Shown: positions 11,401-21,202 of the stretch, piece after piece
Layout of the letters: each line of letters starts with the position of its first letter
How positions within the stretch are numbered: position 1 is the first letter of the stretch
The notes under the pieces: generated by a model
Databases searched by the model: none
What the model saw: only the letters and a program-made list of their open reading frames with translations
What the model was told of the DNA's origin: nothing
Source of the DNA: Paramarasmius palmivorus
Taxonomy: Eukaryota > Basidiomycota > Agaricomycetes > Agaricales > Marasmiaceae
Direction of reading: 5' to 3'
Assembly (NCBI GenBank): GCA_037176845.1
Contig: JAYKXP010000034.1
Span: 372,001-436,000, forward strand
Length of the DNA: 64,000 nt
Made by a program: the position numbers and the translations under genes

Positions 11401-14400
11401 GCACCCAAATACGTTCCCGACGTTTTACGTGTCAGAGCTTCGCAGGTACGTGGCTAATGACGACGACTTATTCCCTGGTCGTGCCTTTGAACGGCCGGAG
11501 CCGGTAATGGTGGACGGACAGGAAGAATACCGTATTGATAGGATCACGGATGCGCGTCGTAGGGGACGCGGTTGGCAGTTCTACGTACAGTGGGTTGGTT
11601 TTCCACCGGGTGAAGGGGATTGGTTATCCTTCACGGCGCTGAAAGACTGCGCGGCCTTGGATACTTGGTTTGCTAATGGTGGAGATGGTCCCGAGGACCA
11701 CAGGTAAGGTTGGATTGATGTTTAGTTGGGGGGGTTTTGCTTGCTTTGAGTGGGGGAGGGTGTAACCGTGCCCTGTACCTACGCCACACGTCACGCTTAG
11801 GTTCTCACGCTTCGTAGATATAGTTCGCTTCGTCTATTTACGTACAGTAGTTCTTCTCTTTACCTTTTACCATCATCTTGTACGCTAGCTACTCTCTCTT
11901 GTCGAACACGACACGTTCCTCTGATCTCGAGTGTGCTCTCTTACATTGGATGTAAAAATTACTGATAACTTTTCTCTCATTCACCAGAAAGAACTCCACA
12001 ACGTGCCCAGCGTCAGGTTAGAACACATACGCGTCAGATTCAGCTGGCCCAAGAAGAAACCCCCTCTCAGCGCCGCAGACGCACCCCCAATGGAATCATA
12101 CAACCAACTGCAAACGATAGCGCTCGCGGAATCCAGCCGTTCATACTGCCACAGTCACAACACTCGATTTCACACGAGAATAGAGTACAGTCCCAAAGTC
12201 CATATACTACGGATCACTTTTTCGTTGATAATAATCTGTGAGTGCCGCTCTCTCTCACTATTATTTTCATTAACAAACTACCTTCCCTCAGCTCTACTAA
12301 TACCAATCACCCCAATGCTCAGTCAGGCGCAAATCGATCTACCAGCCGGTCAATGGCTCAGCAGGCACGTCGAGCTCGAGAACGCGAGGCAAAACAGGCT
12401 ATGGCGCAATCTATTCCGACTCCTCCCCAAAATCCCGAACCAAGCCGTCGGCAACTAGCACAGCAAAAACGACGTCAGCGAGAAAAAGAGCAACGCGAGC
12501 AGGAACGATGTGAACGAGAGCAGCGACAGCGAGAACTACATGACCGTCAAAGCAATGACTGCCGGCATGGTAATGTATAGTCTTTGAACCTTACTGGTGC
12601 AGACGCTCATCCTATCTTGGGCTTTGTTAGAATTGCTGAATCCTCAAGACACCGATAATGTGCTTTCTGATCAGGAAACAATAGCGCCATTCAGTGATCC
12701 TGATGATTTACTGTCGCAACCGTCCAAAAGTCTGAATCAGTCGGCACGAGGTACGGTCTTTGGTGTCTGTTCTTGCTCTACCTGCTGATGTACCCCGCCC
12801 AGCTTCATCAAACCCACATAGTCACCATGGTTATCATGAAGCAGCAAGACGCCCTTACCACGAGCCTCGACAACGCCTTGATATCGGAAAGATGGATGTT
12901 CCATGTCGGTCATGCAGCGCCCTCCACTGGATGTGCGAGAAGGTCGATGGTTCCTCGAAAAGTGAACCACGCTTTGGCATATGCTGTGATAGTGGGCAAG
13001 TTCGTCTTCCGCTCTTGGAACCACCACCTCATGCCCTGCGAACGTTGTATGAAGAGCAAGACGAGCAGAGCAAAGCATTTCGGGCCAAAATTCGGCAATA
13101 CAACATGGCCTTGGCATTCACCTCTCTCGGAGTCGCGCAGGATAAATCTATCAACAACCCTCATCGATACGGTCCCAATGGATGGGTTTTCCGCATACAA
13201 GGCCAACTCTCACACTGGTCTGGTGCGCTGGTACCTCCGGATGGGGTAGCACCAACCTACGCTCAACTGTATATTTACGACCACAATATCGCGCTACAGC
13301 AGCGGATGTACAATAACAGCCTTCTAGACAATGCAACTATGGAATCATTGCAACGGTGCATTATAGAACACCATCGCTATGTTCCGTTGTATAAACAAGT
13401 CTACGAGATCCTACGAGAGCATGATAATGTTCCTGATTACGCTGTTCGACTTCGGATTTTACCTGGTCAGGACCGTCGACGCTACAATCTACCCTCAGCG
13501 GCTGAGGTGGCTGTCATACTTCCTGGAGATGGGATTGCTGTACACCACCGCGACATAATCCTACGATCCCGAGATAACAAGCTCCAACGTATCAATGAAG
13601 ATAATATAGCATACTCGGCGCTTCACTATGTCCTTTTCTTTCCACATGGTGAAGACGGTTGGTATCCTGAGCTTACACTTCATAATTCTGGAAGCTCTGA
13701 CCCAAGGCGTCTATCTCATACACGATACACGGCTTTTCGCCTCCAGGTTCGCCGCAGTGAATGGTCTACCATCCTCCATGGTGGAAGACTTTTGCAACAG
13801 TACATTGTTGATATGTGGGCTGCCGCAGACCAGATCAAGTTGGAATACCTCCGGTTTCACCAATCTGATTTACGTGCCTCGCTGTACAGTGGACTGCAGG
13901 ATGCACTTGGTGCACACGATGACAACGTCAATCTGAATGATCTGGGTCAACGTTATATCCTCCCTTCGTCATACATAGGTGGACCGCGACACATGCAGCA
14001 GCTCTTTCAGGATGCCATGGCCATGGCTCGGTACTATCGAAAGGTAGATCTCTTTGTCACGATGACTGCCAATCCGGAATGGCCAGAGGTGACAAGAGAG
14101 CTATTACCGGGTCAGACTTCGTATGACCGTCCTGACTTGGTCACTCGGGTGTTCCGAATCAAGTTTCGGCTCTTGATCAAGGAGATCTATAAGCATGGGA
14201 TTTTTGGGAATGCTGTTGCATTTGTCTATGCCAACGAATTCCAAAAACGTGCGCTTCCTCATGGCCACATCCTCATAGTACTGGAGAATGGCTACAAGAT
14301 CGTTACGCCAGCGGACATTGATTCTATCATTTGTGCAGAGTGGCCTGATCCTGTCACTCAACCTCTCCTCTTCGAGACTATCAAAAAATGCATGGTACAC

Positions 14401-17075
14401 GGTCCGTGTGGTGCATTTGATCAGTTCTCTCCGTGCATGCAAGACGGTCGATGCTCCAAATTCTATCCAAAGGAATTCAACGAATTCACAAGCATGGACG
14501 TAGATGGATATCCCCTATACCGCCGACGAAACGATGGTCGAAGCTACATGGTCCGTAAGCAAATGTTGGACAATCGTTGGATTGTTCCATATAACCCATA
14601 TCTTTCTGCACGCTTCGACTGTCACATCAATGTTGAATGTGTCGCTACTCTTAGGTCTATCAAGTATCCCTTCAAGTATATTCATAAAGGCGGTGACCGG
14701 GCAACGATTGAGTGGAAATTAGATGAAATCAAGCAGTATATCGATGGTCGTTACATTGGTCCACACGAAGGGGTTTGGCGCATATATCATTTCCCTCTTC
14801 ATGAACAGGTATGTGATTCAAAACTGGCTAACAAGATCCCAATGTTCACACTATTGGTATATAGAAACCAAATGTTGTGCGCCTTCAGATTCATCTTCCG
14901 GGACAACATATGGTTTTATTTGACCCGAACGAAGACCCCCAAGCCCTACTTCAACGTGCCGCTGCTGAGAAAACAACTTTGACTGAATTCTTCCGAGCCA
15001 ATGCTACCTCGGGGATAACAGGCCGAGTTGCTCGCAGTCTCACCTATCAGGAATTTCCTCAACGTTTTGTATGGGATGCAAAGCAAAAAAAGTGGAAACT
15101 ACGCCAAAGAAACTTTGCTCTTGGACGCATGTATTTCGTGTCACCTACTGCAGGTGAACGGTTCTATCTCCGAACACTTCTCACCGTTGTTAAGGGTCCA
15201 CGTTCCTTCGAGGATCTTCGTACAATTGATGGTCGCACCTATCCCACTTATCGCGAAGCATGTATCGCGCATGGTCTGTTAGCAGATGACGGCGAATGGA
15301 AGCTATGCTTACAAGAAGCAGGTCAGATGCAAGTTGGAGCAAGACTTCGACAGCTTTTTGCTGTTCTTTTGCTGTTTTGCAAACCGACAAATCCTGCGCT
15401 TCTCTGGGAAGCATTTTGGCGTCAGATCTGTGATGATGTACCATACCAATTATTGAAAATGGGTTACATGAATCCCTCTGACGAAGATGTGGAGGATTAT
15501 GGACTTTTCCTCCTCAACCGTATCCTCACGCAGTCTGGTAGGGACCTTTCCGACTTCCCTCCTATGAAACTTCCGGCCCATGACTGGGAACATGAACGCC
15601 AGAATCCTCTCATTGCCGAACAACTTGCCTACGAGCGCCATGCCGAACAGAGTTTGGCAAGTGAGCGTCTAGCCCGGCTTAACGACGAGCAGAAGACTGC
15701 ATTCGACGCAATATTTGATTCAGTTCTTAAAGGCGAAAACCACGTGTATTTTGTGGATGGAGCTGCAGGGACAGGCAAGACATTCGTGTACAACACCATT
15801 TGCCATGCAGTTCGAAGCAGGGGCTGGATCGTTCTCTGTGTCGCATCATCTGGTGTCGCAGCATTACTTCTTAAAGGTGGCCGCACAGCTCACTCAATGT
15901 TCAAAATTCCCATTGACGGGCTGACTGATGGTTCATCATGCAGTATACCCAAAGAAAGTCAGAGGGCAGCTCTGCTACGAGCGACAAAACTCACCATTTG
16001 GGATGAGGTTCTGATGCAACATCGCAATACAATCGAAGCATTGGATCACACTCTTCGTGATATATGTGATGATAATCACCCATTCGGTGGTAAAACAGTG
16101 GTTCTTGGAGCTGATCCCAAGCAAACCCTTCCCGTCGTACCACGAGGCTCCCCACAGGAGATTATATCCGCAACATTATTCCGATCATACATCTGGCAGC
16201 ATGTTGAGATACTTCATCTACGACATAATATGCGTCTCGAACAGGCTACTCCTGAAGAAGTCCAATTTGCTCATTGGCTCTTGGATGTCGGAAACGGGAA
16301 GAATATTGCCCCAGATGGTACTATCTCATTACCGGAAAAGATGCGTGTTTCAGATGCGCAAAGTCTCATTTCATCCATATATCCAGATCTCGATGGTCCA
16401 ACTCCTCCACCTTCATACTTTCTGGACCGTATCATTCTTGCAGCACGCAACTGTGATGTTGAATCTCTAAACAACGAGATTCTTGATCGCATGCAAGGTG
16501 AAAAACTTACATTTCGCAGCGCAGATGAAGTTCAAATCGAACCCGGTGCCGATAGTGTTTCGGACGAGATTCCTGGGGAATATTTACGCTCCATAGACGC
16601 CTCTGGACTACCGCCTGGAGAGCTACACCTGAAGATTGGATGTCCTATCATCCTACTCAGGAACCTGGCACCAAACGAGGGTCTATGCAATGGGACACGA
16701 CTCATCGTCATCAGAGTCAGTCGTCGAGTGATTGAGGCTCGAATTCTCGGTGGAGAGTATGACGGGAAGATCGTTTTCATTCCTCGGATCACACTTTCTC
16801 CCTCCTCCGCTACCAGTGGGCTGTCATTCAGTCTCCGTAGATGTCAATTCCCAGTTCGCCTGGCCTTTGCTATTTCGATTAATAAAGCACAAGGACAGTC
16901 GGTCAAGATAGTTGGGCTAGATTTACGAATACCTGTATTCTCTCATGGACAACTGTATGTTGCCTTATCCCGTGCAACGAGCAGTCACCGACTCAAGGTA
17001 TTACTACCGCATAATCAGGCAGCATGTAGAACAATGAACATTGTATATCCAGAGGTACTTACAAGTATAGACTAA
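5441..17075 (+). CDS. Helitron transposase (Rep HUH nuclease plus PIF1-family helicase), spliced, intron 1 carries an LTR retrotransposon
   Basis: Model: exons 5441-5453, 11988-12237, 12292-12569, 12631-12750, 12803-14808 and 14865-17075, 1625 aa with no stop and consistent phases. Exon 5 encodes the Helitron-like N-terminal/Rep region. It has the HUH motif PHGH (14260-14268, residues about 707-709) and paired tyrosines in 'KYPFKYIHKGG' (about 14665-14680). Exon 6 encodes the helicase, with Walker A GAAGTGKT (about residue 1188), Walker B-like 'IWDEV' and C-terminal motifs 'INKAQGQS' and 'LYVALSRAT'. Exon 3 is Arg/Gln/Glu-rich (RRQREKEQREQERCERE), usual near the N-terminus of these proteins. 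Intron 1 is 76 nt without the insertion. The LTR element splits it, leaving donor GTGAGC at 5454 and acceptor at 11987. Exons 5 and 6 are certain. The 13-nt first exon and the 12570-12630 intron are inferences from phase. Confidence 0.8.
5488..5492. repeat. Target-site duplication TTGGA, left copy
   Basis: Five bases directly before the left LTR, identical to 11946-11950. The pre-insertion site reads through inside Helitron intron 1. Confidence 0.93.
5493..5677 (+). repeat. Left LTR (185 bp)
   Basis: Begins TGTAACCGTG and ends CTCTTACA. Identical to 11761-11945. It contains no ATG. The adjacent bases after it (CTTTTTTTTCAG) do not match a common tRNA 3' end. Confidence 0.95.
6101..6125 (+). 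repeat. (CCTGT)5 microsatellite in the retroelement leader
   Basis: Five exact CCTGT units, with further CCTGT-like copies on both sides (6094-6145), in the untranslated leader of the LTR element. Confidence 0.9.
6569..11707 (+). CDS. Gag-Pol polyprotein with C-terminal chromodomain
   Basis: The frame is open from 6134 to the TGA at 11705-11707. The first ATG anywhere in the element is at 6569, in frame, giving 1712 aa. The 435 bases upstream are open and Ser/Pro-rich but have no ATG. Domains by position: gag (about 6600-7200), a Cys/His knuckle 'CFRCREFYSPHW' (about 7348), an aspartic-protease-like region with 'LLADHGSHLVLI' (about 8155-8190) and 'MILGLPFL', reverse transcriptase with YLDD (9341-9352), RNase H (D in 'VCDVSD', E in 'EKELL', D in 'MDHRTL' and in 'ADALSR'), and integrase with an H-H-C-C zinc finger ('HFGADKC', 'CDPCQ') and D-D-E residues ('VDFIGPL', 'SDRDKLF', 'GISERSNK'). 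A chromodomain (about 11515-11690, 'YRIDRITDARR', 'FYVQWVGF') would direct integration to marked chromatin. All pol catalytic residues seem kept except the unusual protease triad. Confidence 0.9.
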   Translation: MTNSADVVDNGFNKLPTVNSEHISLEQFSRVLVLCRAYIKHKKIVDDYESKSAVLSIFHHSKLSSMLLAVRDELLEREWSDTDSSFLTALKEVVISRNWDSHAGARLQSFKQGELSFPEYWASLKALNVALKGTAFHLSDEALKVTAQVNMDEFYRDYLKDRGVAPSLACADWSKIAMEYDEGYRAWEGRQQARVDAIFKKHESKRGPLASSSSFNSKPRSSTSSGRPAPQSTSGSSAPNPFLCGPLTNAERDVLRAHQGCFRCREFYSPHWRDKKDVCPGLVPYEVPVRQIKPEDGVLAKRFHEELPGNPPIPFELILKREKKKGNAVAATMERPAPLTELPDSPPAPVPTVNAIFGRPLEHFSRGDLYNREYREYDRPSSRGSSRTRVPASAAVFQDDGGYSSDDSRDSSPPPRSPSPSARCSRASAPAASRRVSDVGDDRDSGGVLSSSKHARDSSGRSEPVAKRSKDSPQSGDDTPVSDLDQVHLARKQPIEVSVSSLKEQPLRSPHLWWRAAVIGPLLSGPEVVKLLADHGSHLVLIRRDLVNRLGLRLERLRTPEVFGVASDSNGSASCSSSYFVRLKLSDPSGRWTSRTVRAVVVDSLCAPMILGLPFLSYNSLVCDPEQGSLIHRPSGFDLLHPERTPLPVPKPPVVSPPVARRIKAREARIEIEESRRWRRELIASHCEMFRELRAVLGMRRSVGLCPEETVLDLSVVAAVSQEIQARAEKDELQARSDALKEKFPAVFEPIPHVDLLPTEITCSIRLKDAHKTIQTRSYRSPRKLRDAWDQLLDKALASGRIRPSNSQFASPAFLVPKANGDYRWVNDFRQLNANTVPDRYPLPRIEDILADCAKGVIWGKMDMTDSFWQTRLDDDAIPYFAVQTPRGLFEWTVMPQGFRNSPAVQQRRVMAALRPYIGKFCHVYLDDIIIWSNSVEEHAMHVELILQALIEARLYCNARKCIFFQRHIDFLGHHISGKGIQAQEGKVVAISDFPRPRCAEDVRRFLGMVRFVAGFCPNLAEYTRHLTPLTRTECNKHFPKWLERHEIAFRQIKDLVASREVLTTIDHENPGDNKIFLVCDVSDWRTGAVLMWGPDLPSARPVAFDSQQLRGAEANYPVHEKELLAIIRALRKWKVDCVGSTIYVLMDHRTLENFETQKDLSRRQLRWQEFLSQFELVIGYIKGTENTAADALSRVPPDAYPSESIAPPVGAVMEITADDSFMNDIKEGYKEDEFCTKLSETVPGVRCTDGLWFIGDRLVIPKYKSLRESLYRLAHDSAGHFGADKCYALLRDSYFWPGMRRDLYRAYVPGCDPCQRNKSYGKSGKGPLHPLPVPDHRCESVGVDFIGPLPEDDGFNCIASVTDRLHSDLRLIPCRMDTTAEQFAALFFDQWYCENGLPLSIVSDRDKLFVSKFWRALNSLAGVDLKMSSAFHPETDGISERSNKTINQCVRFHIERNQKGWVRALPRIRFHIMSSVVASTGLSMFELKTGRTPRMIPPLVPADLAPGLVASEDAAAAQDFIEKIQFLEQEARDNLQAAKVLQAFQADKHRGRQDRFKVGDWVMLTTIHRRREYLKKGEKRVAKFFPRFDGPYEIVEAHPETDSYTLDMPRHPNTFPTFYVSELRRYVANDDDLFPGRAFERPEPVMVDGQEEYRIDRITDARRRGRGWQFYVQWVGFPPGEGDWLSFTALKDCAALDTWFANGGDGPEDHR
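11752..11760 (+). other. Polypurine tract of the LTR element
   Basis: GGGGGAGGG directly before the right LTR, the expected primer site for plus-strand DNA synthesis. Confidence 0.75.
11761..11945 (+). repeat. Right LTR (185 bp)
   Basis: Identical by eye to 5493-5677, ends CA, followed by TTGGA. Confidence 0.95.
11946..11950. repeat. Target-site duplication TTGGA, right copy
   Basis: Matches 5488-5492. The sequence after it continues Helitron intron 1 to the acceptor at 11986-11987. Confidence 0.93.
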
Positions 17076-17279
17076 CTATTAAACAGTTAGTATCAGGCCG
17101 TGGTTTAAAACTGCCAAAGCGTCACTGCGTCATCTCGAATCCCGACGAACATTCCATTGTTTGAGCATAGAATGCTCTAGATCAATTTCAAGTGACCCGT
17201 ATGCCTGTCTTCACAAGCGATACAAGCAAAGAAGCATAAAATCAACCACCATCTACATGACCTGGCCATCCTCCACATT

Positions 17280-18427
17280 ATGTCCTCACTTACTTCCTCC
17301 AAGACATCGACAGTAACGCCAAAATCTTCATTCCATGGTTCAGGGTCTGCAACTTTGGTTGCATTTTGTAGTTTGCAGTTCCCTGAAGCTGATGGTTTGA
17401 ACATTCACTTCAGTGCTCTCATCTACATTTCTCCTGGCAACACCGCTACTGCATCTTTCCGATACTTCAATCAGAGCAATATTGATTTTGACAACAAAGG
17501 AGATTACATAGTTATTGCCCAGGTATGCTGTGCTTTTCCCATTTTTTGCCATTCTCAGAGTCGCTGATAAGTATGTACAGGTTTCTCGGAGCGTGCCTGG
17601 GCATTTCAAACCATTCAACATCACTGAGCCTGATGAGGGAGACGGAGAATCAATGAGGGAAAAGGACTATGACATTGTCGGAGACATCGTCTGGGTGCGT
17701 GCTTTCCATTGTTGTCTTTCAGCCAGTTACTCACCTAACCCATAGCTCTATGCCCTACCGGAAGAACGTCAGGTAGATTTCGATCCACGCTGCTTTGTGA
17801 TCGTCTCTGGATTGGCTATAAATTGCAATCCGTCTGCCGAAACCTTCGATGTTGATGCACACCAATACACACACTGCATCTCGAAGTGTCTTGATCGCCC
17901 ACAAGACAGTCTATTCCCGATCCGAGCTCACATCGACTCCAATGACCATCGTTGGGACAATAGAAAGCCAATTCCGACGACGACCAACCAATTCGTTCAA
18001 GTACAAGGCTTTCTTGATTATGTGGAAACGAATGAAAAGACAGGATTCCCCGAACGGTTTCACGTCATCGTCGAGCAGGTGCCTTTCTTGGGAAAGGGAA
18101 TGATTCCACGCACAGGGCAAGAGTCTGGTATGTGATACATTGGCATCCTTTATGTCTATATACTCATATCTCAAAGTCACAGCTCCTGTGCCCAGTCAAC
18201 GGCGTAGATTATGTGGCACCTTCAGTTTTGGTTCGAGCAAACCCCCACAACACAATGTGCAGGCTTCACTTCCACCGTCTAGCCAATCTCATCTCCGTGA
18301 CTCTTCTCCACTTTTGGAGACAGAGTCGACAGTCATGTCTAACTCAAATCCAGGCCCTTCAGGCACAGCTCAGGCTGATGACGACGAGGGTGAGAACGGT
18401 CGGAGAAAAAGGCAGAAACGGAGATAG
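17280..18427 (+). CDS. Helitron-associated accessory protein, possible OB-fold type
   Basis: Four exons: 17280-17522, 17581-17694, 17746-18127 and 18177-18427. The introns are 49-58 nt and the phases consistent, giving 329 aa. It lies about 200 bp after the transposase gene on the same strand and ends about 80 bp before the Helitron 3' hairpin, so it belongs to the element. The N-terminal half looks beta-rich ('VAFCSLQFPEADGLNIHFSA', 'ATASFRYFNQSNIDFDNKGD'). The middle contains 'GHFKPFNITEPDEGDGE' and 'FLDYVETNEKTGFPERFHV', a strand-turn pattern compatible with an OB fold. The C-terminus is Ser-rich and ends in a basic RRKRQKRR, a likely nuclear localisation signal. Plant Helitrons carry RPA-like proteins, and a comparable single-strand DNA binding role is an inference here. 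I do not recognise a named domain. Confidence 0.75.
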
Positions 18428-18505
18428 GTTCAAGATTGTGTTTGGCGGCCCTTTTGTTACTTAGCGTACATACGATATTGTATTAGGATCTTGGACTATT
18501 CATCA

Positions 18506-18532
18506 CCGTGCGAAGCACGGGTAGCTTGCTAG
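18506..18532 (+). other. Helitron 3' terminus: hairpin plus CTAG
   Basis: Stem CCGTGC, loop GAA, stem GCACGG, then GTAGCTTG and the terminal CTAG, followed by T. This is the layout of Helitron 3' ends (hairpin about 10 nt before CTRR). Confidence 0.8.
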
Positions 18533-18591
18533 TTTGGTCTAAAGGGACGAAAGTAACAAGCTCACGACGTTTGCAACATGCATAATCTATG

Positions 18592-19299
18592 TCAAAAAAG
18601 ACCCAAGTCAAGCTCCAGCTCCTTATCTCGGAGCCGTAATCTCAGACCGGCGAATCTTGTTCTACCATCTAGCACGTCCACTCTGAGGTACGGTAATCCA
18701 TGCTGGCCTCTAATCCTTCGGAACCGACAAGCTCTTGCCCTCCATTGCTTATCTGCGTTCAGCGTACGCCATTCATCTTCACCAAGAGGCAAGGTGAAGT
18801 ACGCTGATATTGCCTTTAGCACATGTTTCACTTTCACTGGCCGATTTCTTCGTGAAGATATGGCTAGCGAAATCGACCTCGAGACACGCACTGTGAGTGT
18901 AGTAGACGGTGGGTAGGTGGCATATGCATTGAGATCGGAAGAGAACAGTTGACGTCGTACGTATCCATCGCTGTTGATAGTAGCGTTTGTAAGGGGTTGC
19001 GTAATATCCCAGTAAAGAAGAGGAGGTGATTGCAGTGCTGGGTGGAGATGAAAGGTCTCGCGTGTGGGATGCAGTCTAGGAGTCACTGTGAATTCAAGAT
19101 TAGCGAACAAGAACGATGTATGACATGCTGAGACTGACTTGGTTGTCGGCAGCCGGGAAACGTACTCTCCTGACCTAGGTCCTTGCTCCCCCTCCGTCGA
19201 TGGTACTTTTGCCGTGATCTTCGGTGTGGTAATGTTCGCGTGGTTGGTCTTGGGTTCAGCTTCTGGTAGCGCGGTGTGGCCACAGACACCGCTTTCCAT
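18592..19299 (-). CDS. DUF6699-type protein
   Basis: A single exon of 235 aa. The N-terminal half is Pro/Ser/Thr-rich and looks disordered. The C-terminal half carries the domain: 'LHPALQSPPLLYWDITQPL', 'VKVKHVLKAISAYFTLPLG', 'EDEWRTLNADKQWRARACRF' and 'LPYLRVDVLDGRTRFAGLR', ending in charged strands (ELELDLGLF). It starts right after the Helitron 3' end. An in-frame upstream ORF (19527-19318, MPPQQPDMDALQLLSILVED…) is separated only by a TAA and could be an earlier exon or an independent small gene, but I found no splice pair that joins them. Function of the family is unknown. Confidence 0.75.
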   Translation of the reverse strand: MESGVCGHTALPEAEPKTNHANITTPKITAKVPSTEGEQGPRSGEYVSRLPTTKSVSACHTSFLFANLEFTVTPRLHPTRETFHLHPALQSPPLLYWDITQPLTNATINSDGYVRRQLFSSDLNAYATYPPSTTLTVRVSRSISLAISSRRNRPVKVKHVLKAISAYFTLPLGEDEWRTLNADKQWRARACRFRRIRGQHGLPYLRVDVLDGRTRFAGLRLRLRDKELELDLGLF

Positions 19300-19527
19300 G
19301 GCGGGGGGAGTTGACGTTTATGGGATTGAGACTGAGATTTTCTGAGTCGGAAGATCTTCAAGTTGCGAAGAAAGTTCATGATGATGTTGGGCACCCATCT
19401 CGCCACCTTCTTTGTTCTTAAAAACCTGGGTATAGCTGTCCAAGGTGTGAAATAAAGCAGTGATGGTGTCTTCAACCAGAATCGAAAGCAGCTGAAGAGC
19501 ATCCATATCTGGTTGCTGAGGCGGCAC

Positions 19528-21202
19528 TCTATTGTTCCTTTTGTTGCTAGGTTTCAGACTGTTGACCAGAGGGAAGTCTGGGACCCACGTTGACCCACAT
19601 TTACCAACAGACAGCGGGAAACGACGCCAGTGGAGGATCTGATCGGCATGTTAATGACAAGATCATCTATAAATGGTGAGTATGTTCACCATGATGGAAC
19701 CGGTGAAGCTGCGAGCTATAACCCTAGACAACTATTCCTTTCCTTCGTTGTATTCAAGCGCTTCTTCCGACACCTTTGCTCCTGTTCCTGTTGACGACAT
19801 TAAAGTAAAAGATGAGATCCAGCGCTCGAGTACAGATAGCTATACAACAGACCTATAAATCAGACCATTAATTGCGATGAAAGCGCCAGGACATTACACA
19901 CCTTTGGATTCTAATTCAGAGCTTTCCGCTTCTGCAAGAAGAGGATGATGATGTAGAGGCTATTCAGCGACCACGACTTCAAGCAGGGGTGAGAAATGTC
20001 GTCCTTGATGCTAGTAGTAGATTGAGTGCATCAACATTGTGGTTGAATCCTGGAAAATGGCGTTTCCACCGTGGGAATTTGAAATGGTAATTTCGCTCAG
20101 CTCATCGTCATGGTCGGGGCCGACATCGGGCTTACAAGTTACAGTCACACTCAAAAATCTGATCCAGCTGGAAGCACACGCTACGACCTATTCATCGACG
20201 CAACAAAACACCGCGCGAAGCGAGCAGCTGCGTGCCATTAAATGTGCTGCTCAGGAAAGGTGTGGTATTCGGATGCCTTTGCTCCCCCGAAGAAGAAACT
20301 TACGTGGACCAAACACAGACTCGGACCTTCCGATACGATATCGTACAGACTCACCTGGGGGCATGAAAACTGTATTTATATACCACATAAGGTATCATCG
20401 ATATATCGTCTCTCATTCGCCATATTGCTCAAGGCACCTTCACAACACCCTTTTTTGGTCATCTTCTCGTATAGAGGGTCTCCATCTCATTCCATCTTTC
20501 GACTTCTCACTCCGAGTCTTCTCAGCTTCCATATGATGGCAAGGACGATTACGTTCGCGCTATTGCCGCTGCACGCAGATCGCAGACCACTTGTGGAACT
20601 ACGATAGTGAGGATGCAGACTCGGACGTCGGAACCCAGAAATCTCGTTAGCAGAGCACGAGATGGCTCCCGGGCTGTAGCGCGATCCTACTGGGGCATGG
20701 TTTCGTGAAGGCGATAGAATATTTCAGCTCAAGAAGATTTCACTATACTTCTCTCTTACCTTGACAGCTGATTGACCCCTGCATGGAATAACACATTGTG
20801 CCGGTTGGAGGAGTCCTGAACAAGACTCAGCCTTATCTCAAGACGGACTTCGGACTCTGGAATACGCCTTCCTTGCATGATGGGCTCTTGTTCGGTTCCA
20901 TGTATTCTCGCTGACATCAAATTTCGGTTCAGATATGGCTTGACCACTCTCTCGCCACCAATGACGCGACGTCGAATTTGAGGGATGGATACAGGACTTC
21001 CTTTGGCCGAGGAGACAGCGAATGAGATTCGATATATTATATCCCGATTGTTTTTGAATGTTGCCCCTTCTCGTCGAGGCATCTTAGGGTATGGAAAACC
21101 ATCGGACTCGTGTACGGTACTTATTCAAAACTGAGTATTTTAGCCCTAGAGGTTGTCAGGTGCAATTGCTTGAACGCGCGGGCGGCAGAAAAAGTTTTCC
21201 AA
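19528..21202. other. No supported gene
   Basis: About 1.7 kb between the DUF6699 gene and the tyrosine-recombinase element. ORFs of 60-165 codons occur on both strands (for example 20039-20536 plus and 20756-21082 minus) but show no family motif and no coherent splicing. It may hold decayed gene or element remnants. Confidence 0.5.

Larger units (their letters stand above)
5493..11945 (+). mobile_element. Complete Ty3/Gypsy chromodomain LTR retrotransposon (chromovirus type)
   Basis: Total 6453 bp. Two 185-bp LTRs (5493-5677 and 11761-11945), each starting TG and ending CA, look identical base for base. They are flanked by 5-bp duplications TTGGA. A polypurine tract (GGGGGAGGG) abuts the right LTR. 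One open frame covers gag, protease, reverse transcriptase, RNase H, integrase and a C-terminal chromodomain in that order, which places it in Ty3/Gypsy. I see no clear tRNA-complementary primer site after the left LTR, so a self-priming mechanism as in Tf1-like elements is possible. Identical LTRs and an open frame indicate a recent insertion. Confidence 0.95.
4839..18532 (+). mobile_element. Putative autonomous Helitron (about 7.2 kb without the nested LTR element)
   Basis: The internal genes are a Rep/PIF1-helicase protein (5441-17075, spliced) and an accessory protein (17280-18427). The 3' end shows a Helitron signature: a perfect 6-bp stem (CCGTGC-GAA-GCACGG, 18506-18520), eight further bases, then CTAG at 18529-18532 followed by T. 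The proposed 5' end is TCTATATTATAC at 4839, preceded by A. It resembles Helitron 5' termini and gives insertion between A (4838) and T (18533) without target duplication. The 3' end is well supported. The 5' end is one plausible TC site among several, because a second genomic copy would be needed to prove it. A Ty3 element of 6453 bp with its target duplication is nested inside. Confidence 0.7.

Noticed and set aside
12597..12630. Acceptor at 12602 (GTGCAG) for the Helitron gene's third intron
   Set aside because: It leads to a stop in phase. The acceptor at 12630 keeps the frame through the next exon.
19083..19180. An intron (GTACGT…TTCACAG) inside the minus-strand DUF6699 gene
   Set aside because: Donor and acceptor look good and have a CTAAT branch motif, but removing it gives a stop at once. 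The unspliced frame is open.
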